From NCBI GenBank assembly GCA_963832725.1, contig CAWHVG010000003.1:1426001-1490000 (forward strand): a stretch of 64,000 bases of DNA, in the 5' to 3' direction. Source of the DNA: JAEZBP01 sp963832725 (GTDB lineage Bacteria > Myxococcota_A > Polyangia > Polyangiales > Sandaracinaceae). The notes under the pieces were generated by a model that worked only from the letters and a program-made list of their open reading frames with translations, made no database searches and was not told where the DNA came from. Shown here piece after piece: positions 1 to 7,887 of the stretch (within the stretch, counting starts at the first letter, position 1; each line of letters begins with the position of its first letter). The position numbers were made by a program, and so were the translations under genes.

Positions 1-79
1 CGCCCCTTCGAAACGATCGGCGTCCTCGCACGTACTAACGAGCGTGGGGGATGCACCATCGAGCCACACCGCCAGCGGG

Positions 80-108
80 TTTACACTGGGAGCGGATGCT
101 GTTATACT
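80..108 (+). promoter_or_regulatory. sigma-70-type promoter upstream of rpoD
   Basis: TTTACA at 80-85 and TATACT at 103-108 are separated by exactly 17 bp, close to the housekeeping -35/-10 consensus and the best promoter I see in the window. It points toward rpoD, with a predicted transcription start near 115 and therefore a leader of more than 300 nt. Confidence 0.7.
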
Positions 109-463
109 GAACAGCCGACGAGGGGTCGGATCATTGCCCCTCTTGCGGGAACAGGGGGCGTTCCCCAGAGAACAGCGCACGCGCCACGGAATGCCCCGTG
201 GTCGGTTGGCCGCTCGCGTCCGGAGGCTACATCCCATCCGACGCGTGTGCCAGGGCGGATTGGCCGTTCGTGGCGGTCGGCTACGAGCGCCGCAGCACAT
301 CCCGATTCGCCGGGGGCATTCCCGGTACCCCCAATGAGCGTGGGGGAACGAAGGTCCGACCGAGGTGACGCTCGCTTCCATCGTGGAGAGGCCCGGGGTC
401 ACTCGGTGTGACTCGGACCACGAGGAGGAAGGCAGGAACAAGTTGAAGAAGCTCCGGATCAGC
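109..463 (+). other. long rpoD leader with hairpins and imperfect repeats
   Basis: No convincing gene is present; an open frame at 44-337 has no family features and starts upstream of the predicted transcription start. The stretch contains small inverted repeats (CCACGG/CCGTGG around 195-211, GGGG/CCCC near 160) and two diverged copies of a segment beginning TTGGCCGYTCG (about 204 and 260). A structured or regulated leader is possible but is inference. Confidence 0.35.
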
Positions 464-2093
464 ATGGAGACGAAGTCGACGTTGGACGAGCGCCTGATCG
501 CGCTCGGCCGCGAACGCGGGTTTCTCACGTATGGCGAAGTGGCCGACGCGCTCGCGTCCGCTCCGAACTTGGAGCGGAGCATTCAGCGAGCGCTGCGTCT
601 CCTCGCCGCGGAGGGGATCTCGCTCGCGGATCGCGCGCCGGGGAAAGGCGATCGGCGCCGCGCCACATCGTCGAGCCGCAGCACATCGCCGCAGCTCGAC
701 TCGATCGAGAGCTACCTGGGCCGACTCGGTGACGTCGCCCTCTTGACGCGCGACGGCGAGATCGAGCTGGCACGCCAGATCGAGAAGGGTCGCGTGCGCG
801 TGCTCGCGCTCCTGTGGACCACGCCAATCCGCATGCCGGAGCTGGCGGAGATGCTCCACCGCCTCGAGCAGGGCGAGATGAGCGTCCGCGAGGTGGTAGC
901 CGAGGCGCTCCGCAAGGGGACAGAAGAGGAAGCCGCCGCCCACGAGGCCACGCTGGCGGCGCTCCGCCGGGTCGCGGAGCTCGAGGTCGCCATGCGCACC
1001 GCCCGCACCGCCGCGAAGCGCGACGAGGCGGCCGAGCAGCGCGCGGAGGTGCTGACCACCGTCGACCTCCACGAGAAGCAGCTCGACCGCATCACCGACC
1101 GCATCGAGCGCTACCTCCGGCAGATCGAGCGGGCCGAACGGCAGAATCGGGCGGGTCGGCCCCCTTCTGGGGATGAAGGCGAAAGACGCGCTCGACGTCA
1201 CCCCGCAGAAGCTCGACCAGCTTCGAAAGAAGAAGGACACACCGGACGACGCCCTGCGCGCTCTGGCCGAGGCGCGGCGCACGATGCGGCGTGTCGAACA
1301 GGACGCTGGGCAACCGATCGCGCTGGTGAAGGCGACCGCGGTCGCGCTCCGCGACGCGCTCAAGGTCGTCGATGAGGCCAAGGCCGAGATGGTGGAGGCG
1401 AACCTCCGCCTCGTGGTCTCCATCGCCAAGCAGTACCGCGGGCGCGGCCTGCCCTTCCTGGACCTCATCCAGGAGGGCAACATGGGCCTCATGCGGGCGG
1501 TCGAGAAGTTCGACTACCACAAGGGGTTCCGACTCTCGACCTACGCGGGCTGGTGGATTCGCCAGTCGATGAACCGCGCAACGCAGGAGCAGGGCCGGAC
1601 CATCCGCGTGCCGGTGAACGCCCTGGAGCGCTTCCACCGGGTGATGCGGGTGATGACCGAGCTGACGCCCAAGCTCGGGCGCCCGCCGACGCCGCGCGAG
1701 ATCGCGCGTCACCTCAAGATGCCCGAGCGCAGGGTGCAGGAGCTGCTCGAGGCGATGCGCGACACGGTCAGCCTGGACATCACGGTCGGCGAGGACGGCA
1801 GCTCCACCCTGGGCGATTCTGTGGTCGACCCGGATCAGGAGACGCCGATGCAGCCGCTGGTCGACGTGTCGCTCGAGGCCACGCTGCGGGCGGCGCTGGA
1901 GGAGCTCACCGTCCGGGAGCGAGAGATCCTGCGGATGCGCTTCGGGATGGACGGCGAGGAAGAGCACACGCTCACCGACGTGGGCGACAAGTTCGGTCTC
2001 AGCCGCGAGCGCATCCGTCAGCTCCAGGTCCAGGCGCTGCGCAAGCTCCGGGACGCGCAGGACGGAGTGCTCTCGGACTTCGCCGAGGTCTGA
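464..2093 (+). CDS. rpoD: RNA polymerase principal sigma factor RpoD (one-base frameshift in the sequence)
   Basis: Housekeeping sigma-70 factor that directs RNA polymerase to general promoters. The N-terminal part has a region 1.1-like segment (LDERLIALGRERGFLTYGEV) and region 1.2 (IESYLGRLGDVALLTRDGEI). The C-terminal part, in another frame from 1146, has regions 2 to 4: LRLVVSIAKQYRGRGLPFLD, YAGWWIRQSMNRA, and the 4.2 helix-turn-helix LSRERIRQLQVQALRKLR. The break is at GAATC (1144-1148). Removing one A gives CAG ATC GGG and one continuous frame of 542 aa, a usual RpoD length. The start is uncertain: ATG 464 is used, but TTG 443 (behind GGAGGAAGG) and GTG 365 are in frame. An essential gene is unlikely to be truly broken, so I treat the shift as a consensus error. 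Confidence 0.9.
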
Positions 2094-2110
2094 CTCGCTC
2101 CGACGAACGC

Positions 2111-2151
2111 GACACGCCGCCCCCGGCTTCCACAGCCGGCGGCGGCGTCTC
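2111..2151 (+). terminator. GC-rich hairpin after rpoD
   Basis: Arms 2113-2128 and 2134-2149 pair through CCGGCT/AGCCGG plus a GC-rich extension around a 5-nt loop, starting about 20 nt after the rpoD stop. There is no T-tract, so efficiency as an intrinsic terminator is uncertain. Confidence 0.45.
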
Positions 2152-2184
2152 GCGTTCATGAGACCCGTTCTCCCGCAGCGTGGT

Positions 2185-2286
2185 GAGACGTCGTCTCGGC
2201 GCGGCGGGATGCGGTCTCGCGCAGCGCAGTGAGACGCCGTCTCGGTGAGACGCCGTCTCCGCGCGGCGGGATGCGTTCTCGCGCAT
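2185..2286. repeat. direct repeat with GAGACG-N-CGTCTC dyads
   Basis: A segment of about 40 bp occurs at 2185-2224 and again at 2247-2286 (62-bp offset). The dyad GAGACG-N-CGTCTC occurs three times, at 2185-2197, 2231-2243 and 2247-2259. It fills much of the convergent gap between rpoD and the kinase gene. I see no gene in 2094-2475. Confidence 0.6.
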
Positions 2287-2475
2287 CTTGGCGCGTCGGC
2301 CTTTCACCCGTCGACGACGGCGCCCGTCTTGAAGCGCCGCCGCGGCACCGGCGTCCCGTGTCCAGGAGCATCGGAATGCCGGGGCGACGGGAGGGCGCGG
2401 CCCTTCGAGCGAGCCCATCCTCGGTCGCGCACCTCGAAGAGCGGAAGCGGCCGAGGCCAGGCACCTCGCGCAGCG

Positions 2476-3771
2476 CTAGCGCGACGGGGCGGCGCTCGGG
2501 GCCGGCTCGGGGGGCGCGGGCGGGGCCAGCCGCGGGTAGATCAGGAAGTAGCCCAGCGCGAGCGTGACCGCCGCGCTGATGGCGACGCCGAGCAGGATGC
2601 CGAGCAGGAGCCCGGAGCCGCGGCGCGGGCCGGCCGCGGGCTGCATCGCGGGAGGCGGCTCGGTCCGAATCCTCGCCGCGGCGTGAGTGACCGCGGGGCG
2701 AGCGCCGGTCAGCTCGACGTCAATCTCGATGTTCGGGGCGTCGTTGCCGGCGATCGCCGCCAGCGCCGGCCGCTCGTCCTCGCCCGGATCATAGAAGGAG
2801 TCCGTACGGACGGTCGCGTCCTCGTGGGCCTCCCAATCGAGATCGATCGGCGCCTTCCCCGTCAGCCGCAGCGTCTCCGCCATCGTCCGCGCCGACTGCC
2901 AGCGGGCCCCGACGTCCCGCTGGAGCGCGCCGTCCACGGCGGTGCCGAGCCACTCGGGGAGATCCGGCCGCACCTCGCAGAGCCGCGGCGGGTCGTCCTT
3001 CAGCAGCTTCGCGATCAGCCGGTTGTAGGTCTCCTCCTCGAAGGGCGGTCGCCCGGTCAGCGTGTGGAAGAGGACGGCGCCCGTCGACCAAATGTCCGCG
3101 CGCACGTCCACCGGATCGCCGGCGGCCTGCTCGGGGCTCATGTAGTAGGGCGTGCCGAGGACGGCGCCCTGCTGGGTGCGGAAGACGTCCGGCCCACCTT
3201 TGGTGTTCTTGGCGACGCCGAAGTCGAGCAGCTTCACGTGCAGCTCGCCCTCCTCGTCCCAGGTGAGGAAGACGTTGTCCGGCTTGATGTCGCGATGGAC
3301 GATGCCGCGGTCGTGCGCCGCGGCGAGCCCCTCGAGGAGTTGGATCCCCACCCGGACGATTTCTTCCTGGCGCAGATCGTGGGAGTCGATGGCCGCTTCC
3401 AGCGTGCGGCCCTCGAGCAGCTCGAGCGCCAGGTAGAGCGCCCCGTCGGGCTCCTGGCCCGCGTCGATGACGTCACAGATCGCGGGGTGGCCGATATCGG
3501 CGGCCGCGCGGGCCTCGCGCAGGAAACGCGCGGCGTAGCCCTCGTACGAGGCGACGTCCGGATTGATCAGCTTGAGCGCGACGTGGCGACCGGTGAACTG
3601 GTGCACGGCCGCGTAGACCGCCCCCATCGCCCCCTGACCGATCAGCCGGTTCAGACGGTACTTGCCGGCGACTGTCCTGCCGATGCGAGCCACTGCCACG
3701 GCGCTGCTGGAGGTCCCCACGTTGGTTCCCACGCGCCGGCATCCCCTGCGCCCGCGCAATCGCGACGCCAT
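2476..3771 (-). CDS. membrane-anchored Ser/Thr protein kinase
   Basis: Hanks-type protein kinase of about 431 aa. Visible motifs are the glycine loop GQGAMGAVY (about residues 45-53), the VALK lysine (about 67), the catalytic loop HRDIKPDNVF (about 159), DFG (about 183) and the activation segment ending GTPYYMSPEQ. A Pro/Ala-rich linker follows, then one hydrophobic helix (GLLLGILLGVAISAAVTLAL, about 386-405) and a short Pro-rich tail. The kinase domain is therefore cytoplasmic with no sizeable sensor domain beyond the membrane. The substrate is unknown. ATG 3771 is chosen; a longer version from 3873 is Arg/Pro-rich and probably not translated. It is divergent from the esterase lipoprotein gene. 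Confidence 0.9.
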   Translation of the reverse strand: MASRLRGRRGCRRVGTNVGTSSSAVAVARIGRTVAGKYRLNRLIGQGAMGAVYAAVHQFTGRHVALKLINPDVASYEGYAARFLREARAAADIGHPAICDVIDAGQEPDGALYLALELLEGRTLEAAIDSHDLRQEEIVRVGIQLLEGLAAAHDRGIVHRDIKPDNVFLTWDEEGELHVKLLDFGVAKNTKGGPDVFRTQQGAVLGTPYYMSPEQAAGDPVDVRADIWSTGAVLFHTLTGRPPFEEETYNRLIAKLLKDDPPRLCEVRPDLPEWLGTAVDGALQRDVGARWQSARTMAETLRLTGKAPIDLDWEAHEDATVRTDSFYDPGEDERPALAAIAGNDAPNIEIDVELTGARPAVTHAAARIRTEPPPAMQPAAGPRRGSGLLLGILLGVAISAAVTLALGYFLIYPRLAPPAPPEPAPSAAPSR

Positions 3772-4040
3772 CCTACCCCCGATCCACCGAATTGCGGAGG
3801 GCACGCGGGATGGCGAGCCGCGGAGGTTACCCGGCGCCGGGGCGCGAGCAAGCGCGTTCGTGCGAGACGTCACCGCGCGCGGAAGGCGCGAACGTGTGCC
3901 CGGCGCCCGGCCGACGTCGCCGCCTGCGGACGTCCGAGCGCCCGATGAGGGGATTCGACCTGCGATCTCGACCTCGCGATCTCACCCGCGATTCGAGGCG
4001 GCACGAGGGCTCGCGGCGGTCGGCCGTGTTACGCCGGGAC

Positions 4041-5282
4041 ATGAGGCCTTGGCCCCGACCCGCGCGAGGCGCCGTTTGGCTGGCGGCGATGGCCGTGATC
4101 GCGGCAGGTTGCGGTGGCCGCCCGGAGAGCCCGACCGAAGCGCGCGGACGCGGAGAGACCCACGCGGCGACCGCACCGGAAGGGCTTCGGACCGAGAACG
4201 GCGGCGTAGAGCGGACCGGCGGATCGGGCCTCGAGCGCGCAGGAGCACCCACCTCGATGGAGGACGAGGGCAGCCGCGCCGAGCGCGCCGGCCTCGAGAC
4301 CTTCCGAGCGCCCGCGCGCTCGAGCGCAGGGGACCACCCCGGACCCGTCCCGCATCCGGCGCGCGCCGATCCGCTCGACTCGCCAGAGAGCGATGCCGCC
4401 CGAAATCCCCACACGCTCCCCGACGAGGTACGCGCGTGCGCGCTGCCGCGACCGGACCAGGGCGTTCGCCTCGAGGAGGGCATCGTCTACTCCCGCCCCG
4501 GCGCGCCGCTCGCGCTGGACCTCGCCCTCCCGCGCGGCCAGGGGCCCCACCCCTGGCTGGTGCTCTTCCACGGCGGCGGCTGGCGCGCCGGCGAGCGCAT
4601 CCACCTGCGCGACGAGATTCTGGCCTTGGCCGGGCTCGGCTACGCTGCGGCGAGCGTCGACTACCGTTTGGTCGACCACGGCGCGCGCAACGCGTTCCCC
4701 GCGGCCGTCACCGACGCCCGCTGCGCCGTTCGCTACCTGCGGCGGCACGCGCGGCGCTTCGAGCTCGACCCGCAGAGGGCCGGCGCCATCGGCTTCTCGT
4801 CGGGCGGCCACCTCGCCGAGATGCTCGGCACCGCCGCTGGCGTCGAGGGCCTCGACCGCGGCTGCGCAGACCGCGAGACCTCCCCCGCCGTGCAGGCCGT
4901 GATCGCGTACTTCGCGCCGAGCGACCTGCGCCGCGGCGCCCACTTCGCGCGCGCCGCCGACCGAGTCCGCGACCGCTTCCTCGGCACCCCACCCGAGCAG
5001 GACCCGGAACGAGCCGACCTGGCCTCGCCGCTGGTGCACGTCGGCGGCGACTCGCCGCCCACCCTGCTCGTCCACGGCACCGAGGACCGCGTCGTGCCGC
5101 TCGCACAGTCGCGCACGATGCGGGACGCGCTCGCGCAGGCCGGCGTGCCGGTCGAGCTGGTCGAGCTGCCCGGCGTCGGCCACGGCTTCCGCCTCTTCTC
5201 GCACATGGCGGGCACCCGCCCCGGCGCCTGCACCAGCCTCGCGTTCCTCGACGCCACGTTGCGCCGGAGCGACGGAGAGTGA
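4041..5282 (+). CDS. alpha/beta-hydrolase lipoprotein (esterase-like)
   Basis: Predicted exported lipoprotein of 413 aa. The signal peptide ends in a lipobox (IAAGC, Cys24) and is followed by a low-complexity linker to about residue 130. The C-terminal domain is an alpha/beta-hydrolase of the BD-FAE/carboxylesterase type: oxyanion motif HGGGW (177-181), nucleophile motif GFSSGG (Ser254), acid in HGTEDR (Asp349) and base in GVGHGF (His381). It probably hydrolyses esters at the cell surface; the substrate cannot be read from sequence. ATG 4041 is the start that leaves a clean signal peptide; the open frame extends further upstream but is Arg-rich. Confidence 0.85.
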   Translation: MRPWPRPARGAVWLAAMAVIAAGCGGRPESPTEARGRGETHAATAPEGLRTENGGVERTGGSGLERAGAPTSMEDEGSRAERAGLETFRAPARSSAGDHPGPVPHPARADPLDSPESDAARNPHTLPDEVRACALPRPDQGVRLEEGIVYSRPGAPLALDLALPRGQGPHPWLVLFHGGGWRAGERIHLRDEILALAGLGYAAASVDYRLVDHGARNAFPAAVTDARCAVRYLRRHARRFELDPQRAGAIGFSSGGHLAEMLGTAAGVEGLDRGCADRETSPAVQAVIAYFAPSDLRRGAHFARAADRVRDRFLGTPPEQDPERADLASPLVHVGGDSPPTLLVHGTEDRVVPLAQSRTMRDALAQAGVPVELVELPGVGHGFRLFSHMAGTRPGACTSLAFLDATLRRSDGE

Positions 5283-5353
5283 ACGCCGTTAACGAAGCCG
5301 CGCCGATCCACGCGACAGTTTCCTCAGCGAAATCAGCCACTCAGGCATGAAAA

Positions 5354-5368
5354 GTGAACCGCGTTCAC
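5354..5368. promoter_or_regulatory. perfect dyad GTGAAC-CGC-GTTCAC
   Basis: A 6-bp perfect inverted repeat with a 3-bp centre lies in the convergent gap after the esterase gene. A related GTGAACGCCGTTAAC occurs at the esterase stop codon. It resembles an operator, but no promoter starts here, so its role is unclear. Confidence 0.3.
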
Positions 5369-5405
5369 CTCTTGCGAGCTTTCGCGAGCTCGGGCCTCGC
5401 GCCTC

Positions 5406-6146
5406 TCAAAACCCGACGCGGCGCATCACGAAGCGGGGGAGCGCCCGGATCACGGCCATGATCGGCCCCCACGCGAAGGGCGCGTAGACGACCGGCCGGC
5501 CGCGGTCGAGGGCGGCCAGCACGCGCGCGGCCACGGGCTCGGGCTCACCGGCGAACGGAGGCGGGCGGAGCGCGGCCGTCATCGACGTCTTCACGAACCC
5601 CGGCTTCACCGTCACGACCTCGAGGCCCTGGGCGCGGAACTTGTGATCCAGCCCCTCCAGGTAGCGGGTGAGCCCGGCCTTGCTGGCGCCGTAGAGGACG
5701 ACGGGCTTGCGGCCACGCTCGCCGGCGACCGAGCTGAACACGCAGAGCTTGCCGCCGCCGAACGAGAGGAGACGCTTTCGGGCCTCCTCGCAGAAGAGGA
5801 TGGTGTTCGTGAAGTCCACCGTCATCACTCGGGCCGCCAGCTCCGGATCGGCCTCGAGCTCGTCCTGGGTCGCGAAGAGCCCCGCCGTGACCACGACGGT
5901 GTCGAAGCGCCCACCGAACGCCTCCGTGACCGCGTCGAGCGCGGGAACGAAGGTCTCGGGGCGCGACAGATCGCACGCCGCCACGCCGGCCGCCGGACGT
6001 CCCGCGCGCGCCTCGAGATCGGCGGCGCTCCGCCGGAGCCCCTCGACGTCGCGGCCGAGGAGGAAGACGGTGTCTCCGCGCTCCGCCATCTGGCGTGCGA
6101 GAGCGCGGCCCATGCCGCGGGTGGCTCCGAGGACGACGACGTTCAC
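5406..6146 (-). CDS. dprE2: SDR reductase, DprE2-like
   Basis: Short-chain dehydrogenase/reductase of 246 aa. The N-terminal NAD(P)-binding motif is GATRGMG, followed by the catalytic serine in FSSVAG and the YGASK Tyr-Lys pair. A C-terminal hydrophobic stretch (FAWGPIMAVIRALPRF) could touch the membrane. GTG 6146 overlaps the stop of the upstream dprE1-like gene (GTGA), implying translational coupling. In mycobacteria DprE2 reduces the keto sugar made by DprE1 to give decaprenylphosphoryl-arabinose. The pairing here suggests the same two-step epimerisation of a polyprenyl-phosphate pentose. The family is clear; the substrate is inferred from its partner. Confidence 0.8.
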   Translation of the reverse strand: MNVVVLGATRGMGRALARQMAERGDTVFLLGRDVEGLRRSAADLEARAGRPAAGVAACDLSRPETFVPALDAVTEAFGGRFDTVVVTAGLFATQDELEADPELAARVMTVDFTNTILFCEEARKRLLSFGGGKLCVFSSVAGERGRKPVVLYGASKAGLTRYLEGLDHKFRAQGLEVVTVKPGFVKTSMTAALRPPPFAGEPEPVAARVLAALDRGRPVVYAPFAWGPIMAVIRALPRFVMRRVGF

Positions 6147-7453
6147 GGCGTATCTCCCATCAAACGGACCGATTGTGCGCTCTTGAGCTTCCCCTCGGGA
6201 TCCCAGCGCCGGCGCACCTCGAGGAACTCGGGCAGGCGCTTCTCCATCTGCCGGAAGTGCTCCGGCCGAGTGAAGGTGTCCTTGGCGAGGTAGATGCGAC
6301 CGCCCTCCTCGATCACCTGCTCGTTCAGCGCGTCGACGAGCTCCTGGGTGTCGTCGCGGACGGCGATGTCGAGGGCGATGCTGATGCCCTTCATGGGGAA
6401 GCTCAGCATGCCCTTCCCCTCCGGCCCGCAGTCCTTGATGACACAGAGGAAGGAGGCGCCGCCGCGCTGGGTGAGGATGTCGAGCACGCGCCGCGCCGAG
6501 CCGCGTCCGGCCGCCTCGGGGAGCACGCACTGGTACTGGGTGAACCCGCGCCTGCCGTACATGCGGTTCCAGTGGCGGATCATGTCCAGCGGATAGAAGA
6601 ACGACTCCCAGTGGACGATCCCCGCCTTCTCTCGCGGGAGATGCTTCCAGTAGAAGGCCGTGTTGAACGCCTTGACCGACGGGCGGCCGAGCACGAACCC
6701 AGGCAGCTCCAGGGGCATCGTCACCCGCGGCTTCGGGCGCGGGAAGCGCGCCGGGGCGACCGACGGATCGGCCCAGTCGCCCGCCATCAGGATGCCGCGG
6801 CCCATGTTGCGGCCGCGCGAGAGGCAGTCGATCCAGCCGACCGTGTACGGCCACTTCGCGGCCGCGTCCTTGAGCGCGTCCACGTAGGCGTCGATGTCGT
6901 CGACCCGCTGGCTCTCCTGCCAGATCCACGGCGAGCGGATGCGACGCATGCGCACCTCGACCTCGAGGACGTGGCCGGTGAGGCCCATCCCGCCGAGCGT
7001 GGCGCGGAAGAGATCCGGGTGCTCCTCGTCCGAGCAAGAGAGCACGCGCCCGTCGGCGACCCGCATGCGAAGCCGCGTGACGTGCTCACCGAAGCAGCCG
7101 ACCCGGTGGTGCCCCTTGCCGTGCACGTCGGCGGCGACCATGCCGCCCAACGTCACGAACTGCGTGCCGGGCGTGACCGGGACGAAGAAGCCGCGCGGTA
7201 GGAAGATGCGGTTGAGCTCCCTGAGCGAGAGCCCCGCTTCCGCGCGCAAGAGCCCGCTCTCTTCGTCGAAGGCGAGGATGCGGTCGGCCAGCGTGGTCGT
7301 CGCCACGTCGCGGGCGGAAGGCGGCGGCAGCGCGCTGTCGCCGTAGGAGCGGCCGAGGCCGCGGCTCAGCACCGCGTGCTCGGTGAGGCGCTCGAGGTTC
7401 TCGGACCGCACCTCGCGACCGGGCACGGGGATCCGGCCCCAACCGGAGATCAT
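6143..7453 (-). CDS. dprE1: FAD-dependent polyprenylphosphoryl-ribose oxidase, DprE1-like
   Basis: Vanillyl-alcohol-oxidase-type flavoprotein of 436 aa. FAD-binding segments are RGLGRSYGDSA (31-41) and TLGGMVAADVHGKGHH (101-116), matching the DprE1 pattern including the conserved HGK. The C-terminal YLAKDTF lysine aligns with the catalytic Lys of mycobacterial DprE1. The residue equivalent to mycobacterial Cys387, the benzothiazinone target, appears to be Ala (ISIALDI). ATG 7453 follows the RBS-like GAAGAGA. Known role of the family: oxidation of decaprenylphosphoryl-ribose for D-arabinofuranose donor synthesis. In a Gram-negative context the donor may feed LPS, pilus or polysaccharide arabinosylation, which is inference. 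Confidence 0.85.
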   Translation of the reverse strand: MISGWGRIPVPGREVRSENLERLTEHAVLSRGLGRSYGDSALPPPSARDVATTTLADRILAFDEESGLLRAEAGLSLRELNRIFLPRGFFVPVTPGTQFVTLGGMVAADVHGKGHHRVGCFGEHVTRLRMRVADGRVLSCSDEEHPDLFRATLGGMGLTGHVLEVEVRMRRIRSPWIWQESQRVDDIDAYVDALKDAAAKWPYTVGWIDCLSRGRNMGRGILMAGDWADPSVAPARFPRPKPRVTMPLELPGFVLGRPSVKAFNTAFYWKHLPREKAGIVHWESFFYPLDMIRHWNRMYGRRGFTQYQCVLPEAAGRGSARRVLDILTQRGGASFLCVIKDCGPEGKGMLSFPMKGISIALDIAVRDDTQELVDALNEQVIEEGGRIYLAKDTFTRPEHFRQMEKRLPEFLEVRRRWDPEGKLKSAQSVRLMGDTP

Positions 7454-7887
7454 GGACGTCTCTTCTCGCATGACGAGGCTTGCATCTAGATGTGAGAGGC
7501 GGAAATCGTGATCAGTTCGTGGAGCGCGACGGGTCCCAGCCGTGGCTCGGGCCGACGAGGCGATGCCGCGTATCGTCGACCCGCCCGTGAGGTGTGTTGC
7601 GATTACGCCGAGCACATCTAGCACCGGCCGTCGCCGGAGGCAGCCGAGCGCCGGTGAGCGGTCGCCTCCGGCGGGCGGCCCGTCAGCGCGCGGGCGCGAA
7701 CCGCCAGCCCGTGAGGCGTTTCGTCCGAGGGCGCGGGACGAAGACGAAGCCGCCGACGAGACCGCACGGGATCGGCGCTCCGCCCCGAATCCGCCGGACA
7801 ACCGGACCGTCACGCTCCGAAATTCTTCGGGCTCGGCACTTCCACGTACTGCTAGAGTCCCGAGTAGCCAAAGAAAAGAGGGATTTC
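7454..7887. other. divergent intergenic region between dprE1 and malic enzyme
   Basis: No gene is supported. A perfect palindrome CATCTAGATG (7483-7492) sits about 30 bp upstream of the dprE1 start, and half of it recurs near 7613. This could be an operator. The malic-enzyme promoter element is at the other end. Confidence 0.35.
7852..7859 (+). promoter_or_regulatory. GCTAGAGT -10 element for malic enzyme
   Basis: Matches the GCTAnnnT element seen before many genes here (hexamer TAGAGT 7854-7859), 28 nt upstream of GTG 7888. I see no clear -35. Confidence 0.4.

Noticed and set aside
44..337. 97-codon frame before rpoD
   Set aside because: Starts upstream of the predicted transcription start, lacks an RBS, and its translation is Arg-rich without domain.
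1140..1175. Programmed ribosomal frameshift in rpoD
   Set aside because: No slippery sequence or downstream structure typical of such sites. The same GAWTC context breaks five other sites in unrelated genes, which favours a sequence error.
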